From assembly GCA_964036275.1 (NCBI GenBank), contig OZ038438.1:4532978-4596977 (forward strand): 64,000 bases of DNA, read 5' to 3'. This DNA is from Litoditis marina. Taxonomy: Eukaryota; Nematoda; Chromadorea; Rhabditida; Rhabditidae. Shown in pieces: positions 49,701-59,507 of this stretch. The notes beneath the pieces are model-generated. The model worked only from the letters and a program-made list of their open reading frames with translations, searched no databases and was not told the DNA's origin. The position numbers were made by a program, and so were the translations under genes. The stretch's first letter is position 1. Every line of letters starts with the position of its first letter.

Positions 49701-51392
49701 TGACACGATCAAATCAAATTTTTGAATGTCTTCATAGTTATTTTGTATTCAGTAATAAGCAGGAAACTTTACAAAATGTAATTTCACTTTGAAACTTAGT
49801 TTTTAGCTTGTTATAAAACATTGGGAACGAGTTGTCGCACACGCGACGCGCGGGGGCGAGTTGTCGAGGAATCATAATCTTGCCCAAACAAGGACAGCTC
49901 ACTAGTGAACTAAGCAGTTAAACGGCATACAAACGATCCTACCACACAAACGTAGGGCGACTTTGTTGGATTGAAAATTGAATCACCCCTTTTTCTTCAA
50001 AATCGAGAGTTTGAACTGACCTAGTTTCGAAAAATTTCATCTTTATTGGCGAAAATCTCACTTTCAACCCAGTTTTGTAGTATCTTCACCCATATAAAAC
50101 ACCTGATTTTCAATCGATTTTTGTGAACAATAAAGTCGCCTTCTGAATGCTACCACAGGTAGATACTGTATTCGCAATAGCCACTAACACTTCTATATAG
50201 AACTATGTATACGTACCATCAAATATTTGCATGTAATATTACCTATCCTCTTCTGCCTTGTGTTTCTTAGTGTTTTGCAGATCCTTCTCCAATGACTCTC
50301 TCTTTCTCTTCTTTTCCATATTCGAATATCGGCGAACAATCTCCATAAAGGGGGGAGGAACATCTTTTAACTCTAATGTCACCTCCTGCTGACTGAACCC
50401 ATGTTTGTCTGAAAGCAAATTATCACTACCCTCGGGAAATCAGAAAACCATCATCGACCTCGTTGGAAAAAAAACCATTCATGAACAAGAAGCATGAATG
50501 ATACTGAACGCGATTTGAAAATTACCAAAAATACTAGACTATATTCACATTTTGTAGCTGTGTTTGGATATCAGACCCCGAAACCATAGAGATCAACATC
50601 GCTGAACCGCATAGAAAATCAAGTGGAACATACATAAATGAGTTTGTGAGTTGAGAATGCAGTTGAGCTGAGCTTCAGCCCGTTCAATCTTGAAATGTAC
50701 AACAATATAGATCAATAAAAGAAATGCACTTTGCAAAACAGACAATTTAACAAGGAAGTGGCTCTTACCTAGGACAATATTCATGTCATATGTGTATTTG
50801 ATGGGCTTGGCCCCTGGATAGTTGAACTGTATGGAAATTGACGGAGAGAACGATGCATAACCAGTCTCCGACACATCAAATGGAGGTTCTCGTAGTATTC
50901 GAGTATGATTGGTGTACGACTCGTGCAGATGGAAAGTTACCTAAAAATACACCGGAACTGAGGTTCATGAAAAAGATGTAGTATATGAGTAATAGGGCGC
51001 TAAAATGAAATTAACAAGGAAGGGAAATATGTAAACGGAAATAAAGGTAAAAAGTTTTATACTAACCTTACTGATCAAACTTCTATCAACAAGCTTTGCC
51101 GGAGCAACTGCTCGCACAAACAGTGTCCACCGGAATGTATGACCTTCGATGGTTGGTTTATCGAGTACCATGGACTCATGACCAACAATAATCTGAAATA
51201 GTATATGACACTACTGGGAAAACGTTTCAACAGTTTTTGTTTCAACAGCTTACAACCATGGAAACAAGCGAATTATGCCATTTATACGTGAATTTGCAAA
51301 AAAAATTATAGAGACTTAGGAAGAAGTTTATGAGAATTGAGAAACCACACATGACCGCGTACCTTGACTAGAGTGCGTTCTCGGCTGCCCAT
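46736..51392 (-). CDS. AF9/ENL-type chromatin reader (YEATS + AHD)
   Basis: Binds acylated histone lysine through the YEATS domain and recruits elongation/DOT1L-type partners through the AHD (known for AF9/ENL). Exons: 51392-51363, 51192-51067, 50940-50769, 50408-50243, 49205-about 49097, 48579-48394, 47737-47616, 46868-46736; about 347 residues. YEATS, residues 11-110: GHESMVLDKPTIEGHTFRW, VTFHLHESYTNHTRIL, REPPFDVSETGYASF. The middle is Lys/Arg/Glu-rich (EKKRKRESLEKD) and Ser/Pro-rich. The C-terminal AHD reads SLVEMKRRIAALTDEDHIF, then GSLIFDLDLTTADNSLIQQL. The ATG is 21 nt after an acceptor. The donor of exon 5 is ambiguous (GTTCGA or GTTGGT); both keep phase. Confidence 0.92.
47551..47561. 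repeat. Poly-C tract (11)
   Basis: An uninterrupted run of C about 55 bp downstream of the AF9-type gene exon at 47737-47616, in the following intron. On the gene strand it is a G-run. Confidence 0.95.
48590..48858. repeat. GGTAACC foldback element, copy 4
   Basis: Occupies about half of an AF9-type gene intron and ends only 10 bp from the acceptor of the exon at 48579. Ends: GGTGAATTCCATATCTAACC and TTACATATAGAATTGGCC. Confidence 0.87.
49434..49885. mobile_element. Non-autonomous foldback element with ACAACTCGT arms
   Basis: Inverted arms of about 55 bp: GGCAAGCTATGATCTTCGTG through GCGTGCGACAACTCGT on the left, and ACGAGTTGTCGCACACGCG through AATCATAATCTTGCC on the right. The interior is AT-rich with a tandem duplication of about 34 bp near 49630-49698 (AGTTTTCATAACTTTATTG repeated). 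It is in an AF9-type gene intron. Confidence 0.8.
49956..50141. repeat. MITE-like element, CGACTTTATTG family, copy 2
   Basis: Begins GGCGACTTTGTTGGATTG and ends CAATAAAGTCGCC. It matches 388-573. It lies next to the element at 49434-49885 in the same AF9-type gene intron. Confidence 0.75.
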
Positions 51393-52309
51393 TCTGTTAT
51401 CTCGTACATCCACCTGTAACCAAAATGATTTAAATAGCTTGGAAGCAGATAACCCCAATAAAAAAATAAAGAAGTGAGGTAGCTTCGGGCTAAATACAAA
51501 TACTGATAAACCCTCCACTGAAATATCTCGCCTAGTTTCGAGTTTCGACCGAGTTAATAGAGACAAGACTCAAGCACAAAACCAACATCACAAACAAAAA
51601 GTGAGCATAAATTAACGCGATTTCAAGTATAATAACTATAATAATAAAGGAAGAACTCCACTTTTACTAATTAAAGAAGTTTCAGACGCTAGGTTCGAAA
51701 TTAGGACGTGATCGCGGATTGCACTCTCACTCGCACGCAAACTGTAATGCCAGCTGGCTGCAACACAAGAGTTGTAGACTAGTACTATCAAGAACATGGT
51801 TATAGAAGTGACAAAGAATTGTTGAGTAGTTAGCATTGTATTCGCCTCATCGGGAAGTTGGAAGGGAATGAAAAGGGAGGGAGGCGACATTGAAGTGCCT
51901 AATTTGCATTGACGGTGAACATGTCAAAAACTATATCATTCCTTCGCACTGTAATGATCTAGTTTGTGAGGCCAATTTTCAGTATATTTTCTGTGTGCCA
52001 ATCTTTCATCCCGAATAGGTGATGTTTTCAACTGTACTCTATTTGTACGTACCAGATGCTGAGGTGTAGTAGCAGGTTACGGAGAAAATCATAAACTATA
52101 TATTTTATAACATCGCCATTTTCTGATTTCGATTTGGATTTTATCCTGTGTTATTCTACCTGTACATTCTGGGGATACTGATTCATTCATCTCTGTGCTC
52201 TCTGTGCTCCTACAGTATGGTCTTGACTCAGGAACATTTGCGCCAATCTTTTTTCACTATTAGCAAACTACAAAAGCCAAAGAGCATAAATTTCAATGAG
52301 ATGGCAGAC

Positions 52310-52620
52310 AGAGTGAAACACGCTGCGTCTCTCTGATCGTCACATTCTCTCGTTGTGGCCACTACAAACGCGCCTAGCCAGTTGGCTGGGAATTGTCTGA
52401 GGGAAGTTGGAGGCAGCGGACATATTTTCCTCCAACAAACTGGCCCAACTATTCGTTGTGAACCGTGTTCCGCAACATAAAGAAATGTCACATGTAGGAC
52501 CCATATCTCCCTGGACCCATATCTCATCCAGCGTATCACACTCTGAACAACAACTCGTGAATTCGGCGGCATGTAACACAATACACAGTGCATACAGAGA
52601 GACGCAGGATCTGAGCTGCT
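52310..52620. repeat. GACGCAG-family interspersed repeat
   Basis: Starts CGCTGCGTCTCTCTGATCGT and ends ACAGAGAGACGCAGGATC, so its ends are inverse copies. Its left part (CTAGCCAGTTGGCTGGGAAT) matches a TRPN intron segment near 32425-32510 (CTAGCCAAATGGCTGGGAAT). The 143-codon minus-strand frame across it is repeat-derived. Confidence 0.6.
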
Positions 52621-52744
52621 CATGGAGATAACTCTATACGTGGTCTCTGGATCAAACATTGGACTAGGAAGAATTCCAACTGATGTCTAACACGTTAAAA
52701 GTGGATATATAGATGCATCCCCAGTAGGAGAAAAGCATATCTGA

Positions 52745-52975
52745 GTTGATCTAAGTTTGTCGACTATAGAAGTACTGGAAGAGTCCCAGTAGGACCGAGG
52801 TCGACTTTAGGAGTACTGTAAAAGTCTATATAGGAAAGATGCCGAGTATAAAAGTACTGTAAGAGTCAGTAGACAATATCTAGAATATAAGAGTACTGTA
52901 AGAGTACAAATTAGTAGTACTGTTAGTGTAAGTAGGAATTTGTTCGGCTATAGGAGTACTGTAGGAGTTTTGCCG
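52745..52975. repeat. Degenerate GTACTGTAAGAGT minisatellite
   Basis: About five imperfect units, each with a core like AGGAGTACTGTAAGAGT preceded by a CTATA-type word, roughly 40-60 bp apart. Intergenic. Confidence 0.65.
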
Positions 52976-53541
52976 GAAATACTATAACACTGGTGTGCGG
53001 GCACTTTTCCCGGTTATAGTTTACGTGACCCATCAAGGTGTATTTTGATTAATGCTTTCAATCTAATTCTGACAGGCACGCCAACTGAGCTGTATCTTCC
53101 CGTAATTGAACACTGTGTAGCAGTTTCAAAACGTGTTCTTCTCAACATACATTATTCAAGAACTTTATAAAGAGTTCCGAACAATAACTCACTTATTGAT
53201 TCACGGTCAACAGGACCTAGCATTAAACAGAAGAGGTAAACGATTGTGGAAGCAAACATAACATACATGGGCATATCTTTTCGTGAATAAGAATCTATTC
53301 ATGAATTTAAGGCAAAACGCTAATAGAATGAAAAGAAATAGGAACAAAAAAAGTCAGTCAACAGGTGACTTGATTGTGGACGTTTGAAGGAAGAAAAAAA
53401 TGACTGCGACCTAAAGATAGAGAAATCAGTTACATGCTGCCTCTCTACGTATGAAAAAAACTACATTCCAGACAAGTATAAAAATAGACATGGTTTAGTG
53501 TTTTACCTAACATAATTGAATTCACTTTGAGACACATGCAA

Positions 53542-56500
53542 TCAAGCTTCAAGATCGAGCGATCTGTCCAATAGACAGCGGAGGACATCGGCAGTTAACT
53601 CCCGGTAGTGGTCCCCCTTTCGAACGTTGTCGAGATCGCTGCGAAATTTGATCTGGGACAGAGAATGGTCCTGGAACGTTAGATTTTATACTACATACTA
53701 CATCAAATACATGCAACGCAGTTTCAATGAGGATAAAAGTGAATGTCGCCTTCAGAAAAGTATTAATAGAGAGTTGAGACTGTATTGTACGAATAGACCT
53801 TTCGGATGATACATGCTTGAACCAGCGAATATCCGTGGGCTCTACGCAGAAAGTTCTACGTTTTTCGAGACCTGAACTTCATAACCACCCTCTTTGAAGA
53901 CCGGGTTCCAAATTAGGCCAGACTGTCACGAACCTGCAGATCGTACATGTTGTATTCGGATGACCAGTGCAGCTTGACGGATATATCCGTGTTACACTCA
54001 TCCGACATTAGAAACTTCTCGCAGTCTATGAGCACAGAATCGAACAGAAATCTATCGGCCAGTTTGAGAATGTAGGACACATTGATATCTGAAAGTGACG
54101 AAAATATGCTATTTTCCAGAAAATAAGCAAAGCTACAGCTTAGAATGATATTCCAAAAGCGCCGCTGATCGCAAGCTCGCGACCCGAATATTAGCTATTT
54201 TCCAAGACACGCATGTATGGTGTTTTTGATCTCTAGCACTGTACTTGTAGTTCCATTCCACTCGTTTCAACTCCCCTGCTTCGCGCGTGCCGTGATCAAA
54301 CTACAACGATTGATGGGTCATAGTGGTCCGCCCAAACTAGCTCACTCCAGATCTCTCTTTTCGGGGCTGATAGGCCATATATATTTTATCTGTGTCTGAT
54401 GAGAGCCCGATTAACTAAGAGGTGAAATGAACTGAGACATTCATATAAATATGAGAACTGAGAAATGAATAAACTGCAACTCTTTAATTCTAAAACGTAA
54501 CCAAATTTCCCCATTTAGCGGCTGAGCGACCAAACATTCAGAAAACGTGACACAATTTCATACTTTTATTGATCTTCTCACACCATAGCCTGTTAATTAC
54601 AAATTCCGGTTTGGTCGAAACTGATTGCAACAAATCTAGAGATATAGTGTGCCCAGAAGAGACATCAGACGACGAGGGGGAAAATCAGTATATATGACAG
54701 CCACGCTGTATAAACAGTAATTTACTGTTTTGCAACGACGCTTGTTCTGAGTCAGCGTGAATCCTACTGTAACATTTCGAAATCGAACAAATTGAATCAT
54801 ATGTCTTTCAGAGAGAAGTGAAAATGTAGGGGAAATTGTTATCTAAAACGGACAAAAATGTAATACTTTGCAGAAGAACATACGTTATTTCAACCTATAA
54901 TCATATTCCACCCGTGTACCTGTGATTTCCAATTTGGACGGGTAGACGGTTTGCATTAATTCACTAAATTCATCCACATTCTCCATCATCTCCTCCAAAG
55001 GAAGGCCATTTGTATCCTTTTCCATCTGAGCGAGTCTATCCTTGATGGCCGCGAAATAGGGAGAGTGAAAAGACAGGAACTGAAACGAAAAAAGTTTTGT
55101 ATCATCCTTGAAAAAATACTACCCACTCTTGTAAAAGTTGGCGAATTGGATTTAACTGTCTTGTGTTTTGTTTGATCCCGATGCAATTAATGCGTAACTC
55201 CGAATTTCCGCGGTGTTATAGGTTATGCGAGCACAACCCCCCCCCCCCCCGCATAAATGGTAAAAGAGCTGAATGTCGTTACACTTCAGGAACTTTAAGA
55301 GGCGCTTTGGAAAACTCTGTTTTCGACCCAAAATCATGGGAATCGGCTTAATTTAATCTGGACGACCGCTCCATTCTACATAATGGTCTGTTAAAGGTGA
55401 CTCTCGGCTTTTTTAGTGTTTGTTTTGGCATTCGGACGTGTAGCATACATTGCAGTTCAGGAACACTCTCTTATCGCCAAATTTGAAAACCAGATCGGCA
55501 TCGCGGCTGTCTTGACAGAAGTCATAGGAGAACACGGTGCGACTCCTGAAAACAATCGATTCAGGGTTCGAAGGGTCCGACGGAGGGTTCGAAGGGTCCT
55601 TGAAAAGGAAACGAAAAAAGTTGTAGTTTGTTAGGAGGGCAGTAAGCCCAGAAATATTGAAAAAAATATAAACTTCAGCCCAGTTTTGAGCAAGTTAACC
55701 TGGGTATCGTACTTTGGTGAGCCGAACTAGGATTACTCTATTTTTGCGAAATGAAGATGTTAATTATTCCGTAAACATGTTACTTATTCCGTATTCAGAT
55801 ATAGAATTCGTTATGTAGATGTACGATGATGTATGTTATGTACGCACCATTGTTGACCGTTTTTGAGAGAACGAGAAGCATTTAGCAATTTCCGATCCAG
55901 TAGATCTCTCTATATATTTACTGTCTATAAGTATATATTTCTAACTCAGACCTCCGATTTAAGGAGAAGTGGTCCCCATAACGCGCCTGAATGCAACCGG
56001 GTTGCATCTAAATTGCAACCAAATTTGTATACAGTGAGATATTTCGGTTATGTGAAGTGAATTTGGTTGCATTTGAAAGCAACCAATAGTTCTGTACACA
56101 TGAAACGCGGTTGCATGCGTAATTGGCCCGAATCATATAGTCTGTTTCACCAATCGATGTACTCCTACAGTAATCCGTCAATTATTCAAGGGGGTGTTTT
56201 CTAATGAAAAAGGCATTACTTTTGTTTCAAATTTTCAGAGTTAGTAGTAGTAAACATGCAGAAGACACTATGAACATTTTGAGGCATTCTGAATACGTTA
56301 ATATAGTAAACTTTGATCTGGAAGTGTTAGCAGATTACTGTAGAGGGTTATAAGTGGGTGGAACAAACTATACCATATCCATCTAAATTTACCTGAATCC
56401 AAACAATTTTTCAACAGTGAAAGCGATTTGTACATCAATCACAGTTGAAGCAGTTTGCACGCCCTCGGACAGTTTCTTGACAAGTGGCTGCCAACCAAGA

Positions 56501-59063
56501 CCACACAACTTCGTCCAAGAATCGAACTCGGGGCCGTCCAATTGAAACGGGACTTTCTGCAAATCAAAGAAAAAGTGAGCACTTCAGTCGTTCTAACAGA
56601 CCGAGAGTTTGATGTTTGGAACCAAGACAATGGTCATTTACTACCAACCGATATTCCAAGTCACCCTGCGGGGGTATAGTCCTTACCATTCCTACTAAGA
56701 CTCCTACAGTTAAAAAAAAACAAACTTTGAGTTTGTTTCAATTATGTACACGTTATTGAGAGAAAATGGGTACTCTCGCAATCGTGTCCAGCTCGCAATA
56801 TTGCAGTGTTCCAAAATATTTTGACAAACTCGAAACAGTCCGTGGAACCTTTGCGGCAGGGAAATCGACACGGCCGAGTCATTTTAAATATATGTTGGTT
56901 ATTGAATCACAAAAAATCATATCGTGGTTGAAAGACTAAAGTAAAAGAAGAATTAGGGAACTTAGTGACACAGCTGGACAACTACATTGAACCGAATATA
57001 TACTGTTAGTCAATTGCAAAGTCACGTGAAACTTGTTATACACAGCAGAACTTCGAGACGTGCAATGACAAAGTGCACGATTACTCATTTGAATGCCAAC
57101 TTCACGTGACTATTCAATTTACTTCTAGTATATTTGAGTATACAACATAATTATGTTTGACAGAAAGTCTCTCGTGCTTTGCCCTCTACGGTTAGTTCCG
57201 TTGCTCCAATGCAAATGCACTACAAAAACTATTGTATTTATAAATTTCTGGAAGATTTACTCACCATTAATTTTCGGATATTCTAAACCTTGGTTTTTGG
57301 GGAGGTGAATTACGTATCTATTCACAGATATAACGTTCTGAGGTTAAATCAAACTCTTTTTCTGTCAACGAAAAAACCTTACCACCTCCTTCTTGACAAC
57401 GCCGTCTTCATCTTTTCTAGAAAACTCGACTTGAAGATTAGCAGCAAGTTTCCATTTATTCGAATACCGCTATAAAAAAATGATCTTAAATAAAAAATAG
57501 GAACTCAAAAGTGTCCTCTCCTGCTACGAAATCGGTCGATGGCGTTTCCTACTTTTACAGTATGGGAGCTATACTAGAAGTAAATTGAACAGAAAAGTAT
57601 CTTCTCCCGAAGCAACTTTCGAGAACATTGACTTTTTACCAACCCCCCCCCCTCCTTTTCTGAAATTGTTTTGCGTTTGGGGAATTGTAGTTTGACCCCC
57701 CCCCCCCCACCGGGGGTGATAATTATCTCATGAGAAACTCATATGAACTTCTCATGAGATTGGAGGGATTGCTACGCTGCCAGGGGGGGGGGTAAATAGT
57801 AAATGTCAAAGTTGAATTTTGACCATCTTCCCCCCCTCTCCTAGATTTTCAGGTTTTAGTTTGGGTAGGGGGTTGAAGTGCTACCCAACCAAGTGGGGGG
57901 GGGGGAGCGATACTTCAATTTTCCCCAACTTTCACCTTTCCAATCAGTCTACAGTACAGTTCCAGTTCGGCATGACCTTCCTTCTGCAGACCGACTTCCC
58001 TGAAACATTATGAAGTGAATAATAACAAATCGAGACATAGGACGTATGTTCCATAAAGTATGCACGTGAACCGTACAGTTAGGCCAATTTATTCCCCAAC
58101 CAAAATCGAGCCGATTTATCTGAACCAGTCAGTTTCTATAAGGTAAACCCAAACCTATATTATTTGGTTCGAACCTGGTACAAACCACCTGGTTCTTTAA
58201 AAAATTGGTTCGATTTCGGTTCGGTAAATATCGGTGCGGGAAGGAATTCGCCCAGTTGATATGTCCGAACAACTAAAAGTAGGATTCTTTGAACTGGCAT
58301 GGTCGATATTGGGAAAAATTGTCTCAGATGCGAAATCAGAAAAATTCACGTTTTCAAATTGTAAAAAAAACGTCCTGTTAATAGAAAATCGACACCTTTC
58401 TGCTGTGAGACGGGAACAGGGTCTGTGTTATTCGAGCTTCAACTGAACTATCTTGCTGAGATTTCGAAAACCCAACCATTTCATATTCGCTAGAGCGAAG
58501 GAAGCGGTGACGAGTTCTGCGGAGATACTTCGCCCATTACTGTCTCGTCTTGTTACGAATTCCATTTGAATTTTTCGCTTCTCAATTCGGTTGCGGTCCA
58601 GTACCGTAATCTTCGGGAGATCAGAGCGCCTGGAACTATTTTGTTCTTCGCCACATAAAGAGACAGTAGAAATTGGACCAATTATATATCTGACCGGGCT
58701 GTTTGGTAACCTAACCGGTGTTGGTGACCTTCTTCTAGGTTACCTCGGTAGGTGACCGGTGTATTAGCTATAACCAGATTCCGTTTACTAATAGCGAACT
58801 AAGGGCGGAACTCCAATTTTGCGTTGAAAACACGGTTAGCCTATTTTTCATTCTAGATTTCCCGGTTAGCTACTGAGTACTGAGGTAATCTGAAGCTAGA
58901 CTACTTAATAACCGGTTACGTAACCGAGAAACCCGTCTATTTATAGAATTTACCCAGGAATTGTGGAAATTGGCTGGTTGGATTGGGGTGAAGTGACGTC
59001 TTCCTTCTTCAAATCTGAATCCGAAAGAGAACTATCTCCAGATGGAAGGCTATCCGAAGACAT
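53542..59063 (-). CDS. MATH + BTB protein (BATH type)
   Basis: Probable substrate adaptor for a CUL3 ubiquitin ligase, as known for nematode MATH/BTB proteins. Exons: 59063-58954, 58629-about 58454, 57999-57936, 57469-57383, 56556-56393, 55545-55449, 55079-54920, 54088-53934, 53670-53542; about 380 residues. The N-terminus is acidic and Ser-rich. MATH: ANMKWLGFRNLSK, EVGLQKEGHAELELYC, RYSNKWKLAANLQVEF, FDSWTKLCGLGWQPLVKKL. BTB: FSYDFCQDSRDADLVFKFG, FLSFHSPYFAAIKDRL, FSELMQTVYPS, SYILKLADRFLFDSVLIDC. The ATG is 12 nt after TTTTTCAG. Exon 2 can start at 58629 or 58635; both are in frame. No canonical donor in the right phase was found at the end of exon 2, so a small exon is missing from the model or the splice site is broken. 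Confidence 0.88.
54235..54310. repeat. GTAGTTTGATC hairpin element in MATH/BTB intron
   Basis: Left arm ACTTGTAGTTCCATTCCACT, right arm CGTGATCAAACTACAACG. Same hairpin family as the TRPN intron copies. Confidence 0.55.
55237..55250. repeat. Poly-C tract (14)
   Basis: Uninterrupted C run inside the MATH/BTB intron between 55449 and 55079; a G-run on the gene strand. Confidence 0.95.
55975..56130. repeat. GGTTGCAT foldback element
   Basis: GCAACC and GGTTGC words alternate (AATGCAACCGGGTTGCATCT, then GAATTTGGTTGCATTTG, then CGCGGTTGCATGCG). The right end reads AATTGGCCC, like the GGTAACC family. It may be a related family. It is in a MATH/BTB intron. Confidence 0.5.
56225..56378. repeat. Interspersed repeat, inverted partner at 61415-61575
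   Basis: Shared words with the inverse of 61415-61575 include GCAGAAGACACTA and TTACTGTAGAGGGTTATAAG. It lies in the MATH/BTB intron, directly before the donor of the exon at 56556-56393 in plus coordinates. Confidence 0.65.
57000..57130. repeat. Interspersed repeat, direct partner at 61000-61135
   Basis: Both copies share AATTGCAAAGTCACGTGAAA-like sequence at one end, ACACAGCAGA in the middle, and CACGTGACTATTCAATTTAC at the other end. CACGTGA/TCACGT words near the ends are inverted, so it can fold. It is in a MATH/BTB intron. Confidence 0.7.
57643..57905. repeat. Cluster of poly-C and poly-G tracts
   Basis: Runs of C at 57643-57652 (10) and 57696-57709 (14) are followed by runs of G at 57783-57792 (10) and 57895-57905 (11). 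A palindrome between them reads TCTCATGAGAAACTC and inverse. All lie within one MATH/BTB intron, about 30 bp from the exon at 57999-57936. Confidence 0.93.
58080..58240. repeat. GAACC/GGTTC palindromic element
   Basis: AACCAAAATCGAGCC and TGAACCAG on the left, GGTTCGAACC, ACCTGGTTC and TTGGTTCGATTTCGGTTCGG on the right. Similar to 14430-14645. It lies in the MATH/BTB intron between exons 2 and 3. Confidence 0.5.
58671..58955. repeat. GGTAACC foldback element, copy 5, forming most of an intron
   Basis: More diverged than the other copies but with the same arms (GGTAACCTAACCGG, GGTTACCTCGGTAGG) and an end reading TATAGAATTTACCC. The intron is 58953-58630, so the element fills nearly all of it. 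On the gene strand the donor GTAAATTC is the element's terminal sequence. Confidence 0.8.
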
Positions 59064-59328
59064 TCTAATCACTTTCTGAAAAATAATAACCACCTATATA
59101 ACAAGCAAAAAACAAAGAAATGAAAAAAATTGAATCCAGAACAAAACGAAAAAATTTGCGAGGTGGGATTTCAGAAGTATGAGGTCGGGGTTTCTCAAAG
59201 TTATACGAAGTGTACTGCAACGATCCTTGGAATGAATGTTGTATCCTCTGATGACTAGGATAACACCACAAACATCAACACCAAAGTAAACAATAATAAT
59301 ACCAAGTATCAACCCACACGTTTTAGAA

Positions 59329-59507
59329 GTACGTATGCTAGAAGATCCCGGCACCTCCATCCCATCCTGCGTCTCCTCAAACATCATTTTCGCGCTCCTT
59401 CTCTGCGCTTACATTCCGCCGGGATGTAAGAGACGCGAAATAGTGAGACAGAGCGAGAGACGCAGGATGGGATAAAGGTGCCGGGATCTTCTAGCATACT
59501 TACTCAG
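59329..59507. mobile_element. Inverted-repeat element, GACGCAGGATGGG family, copy 1
   Basis: Left arm: GTATGCTAGAAGATCCCGGC then CCATCCCATCCTGCGTCTC. Right arm, inverse: GAGACGCAGGATGGGATAAA then GCCGGGATCTTCTAGCATAC. About 180 bp with arms of about 45 bp and no coding capacity. Confidence 0.88.

Larger units (their letters stand above)
51393..53541. other. Intergenic region between AF9-type and MATH/BTB genes
   Basis: No exon supported. It contains a repeat-derived stretch (52310-52620) and a degenerate minisatellite (52745-52975). The upstream sequence of the AF9-type gene lies here. Confidence 0.6.

Noticed and set aside
52228..52659. 143-codon minus-strand open frame
   Set aside because: It overlaps an interspersed repeat also seen near 32425-32510, has inverse ends, no splice context and poor codon composition.
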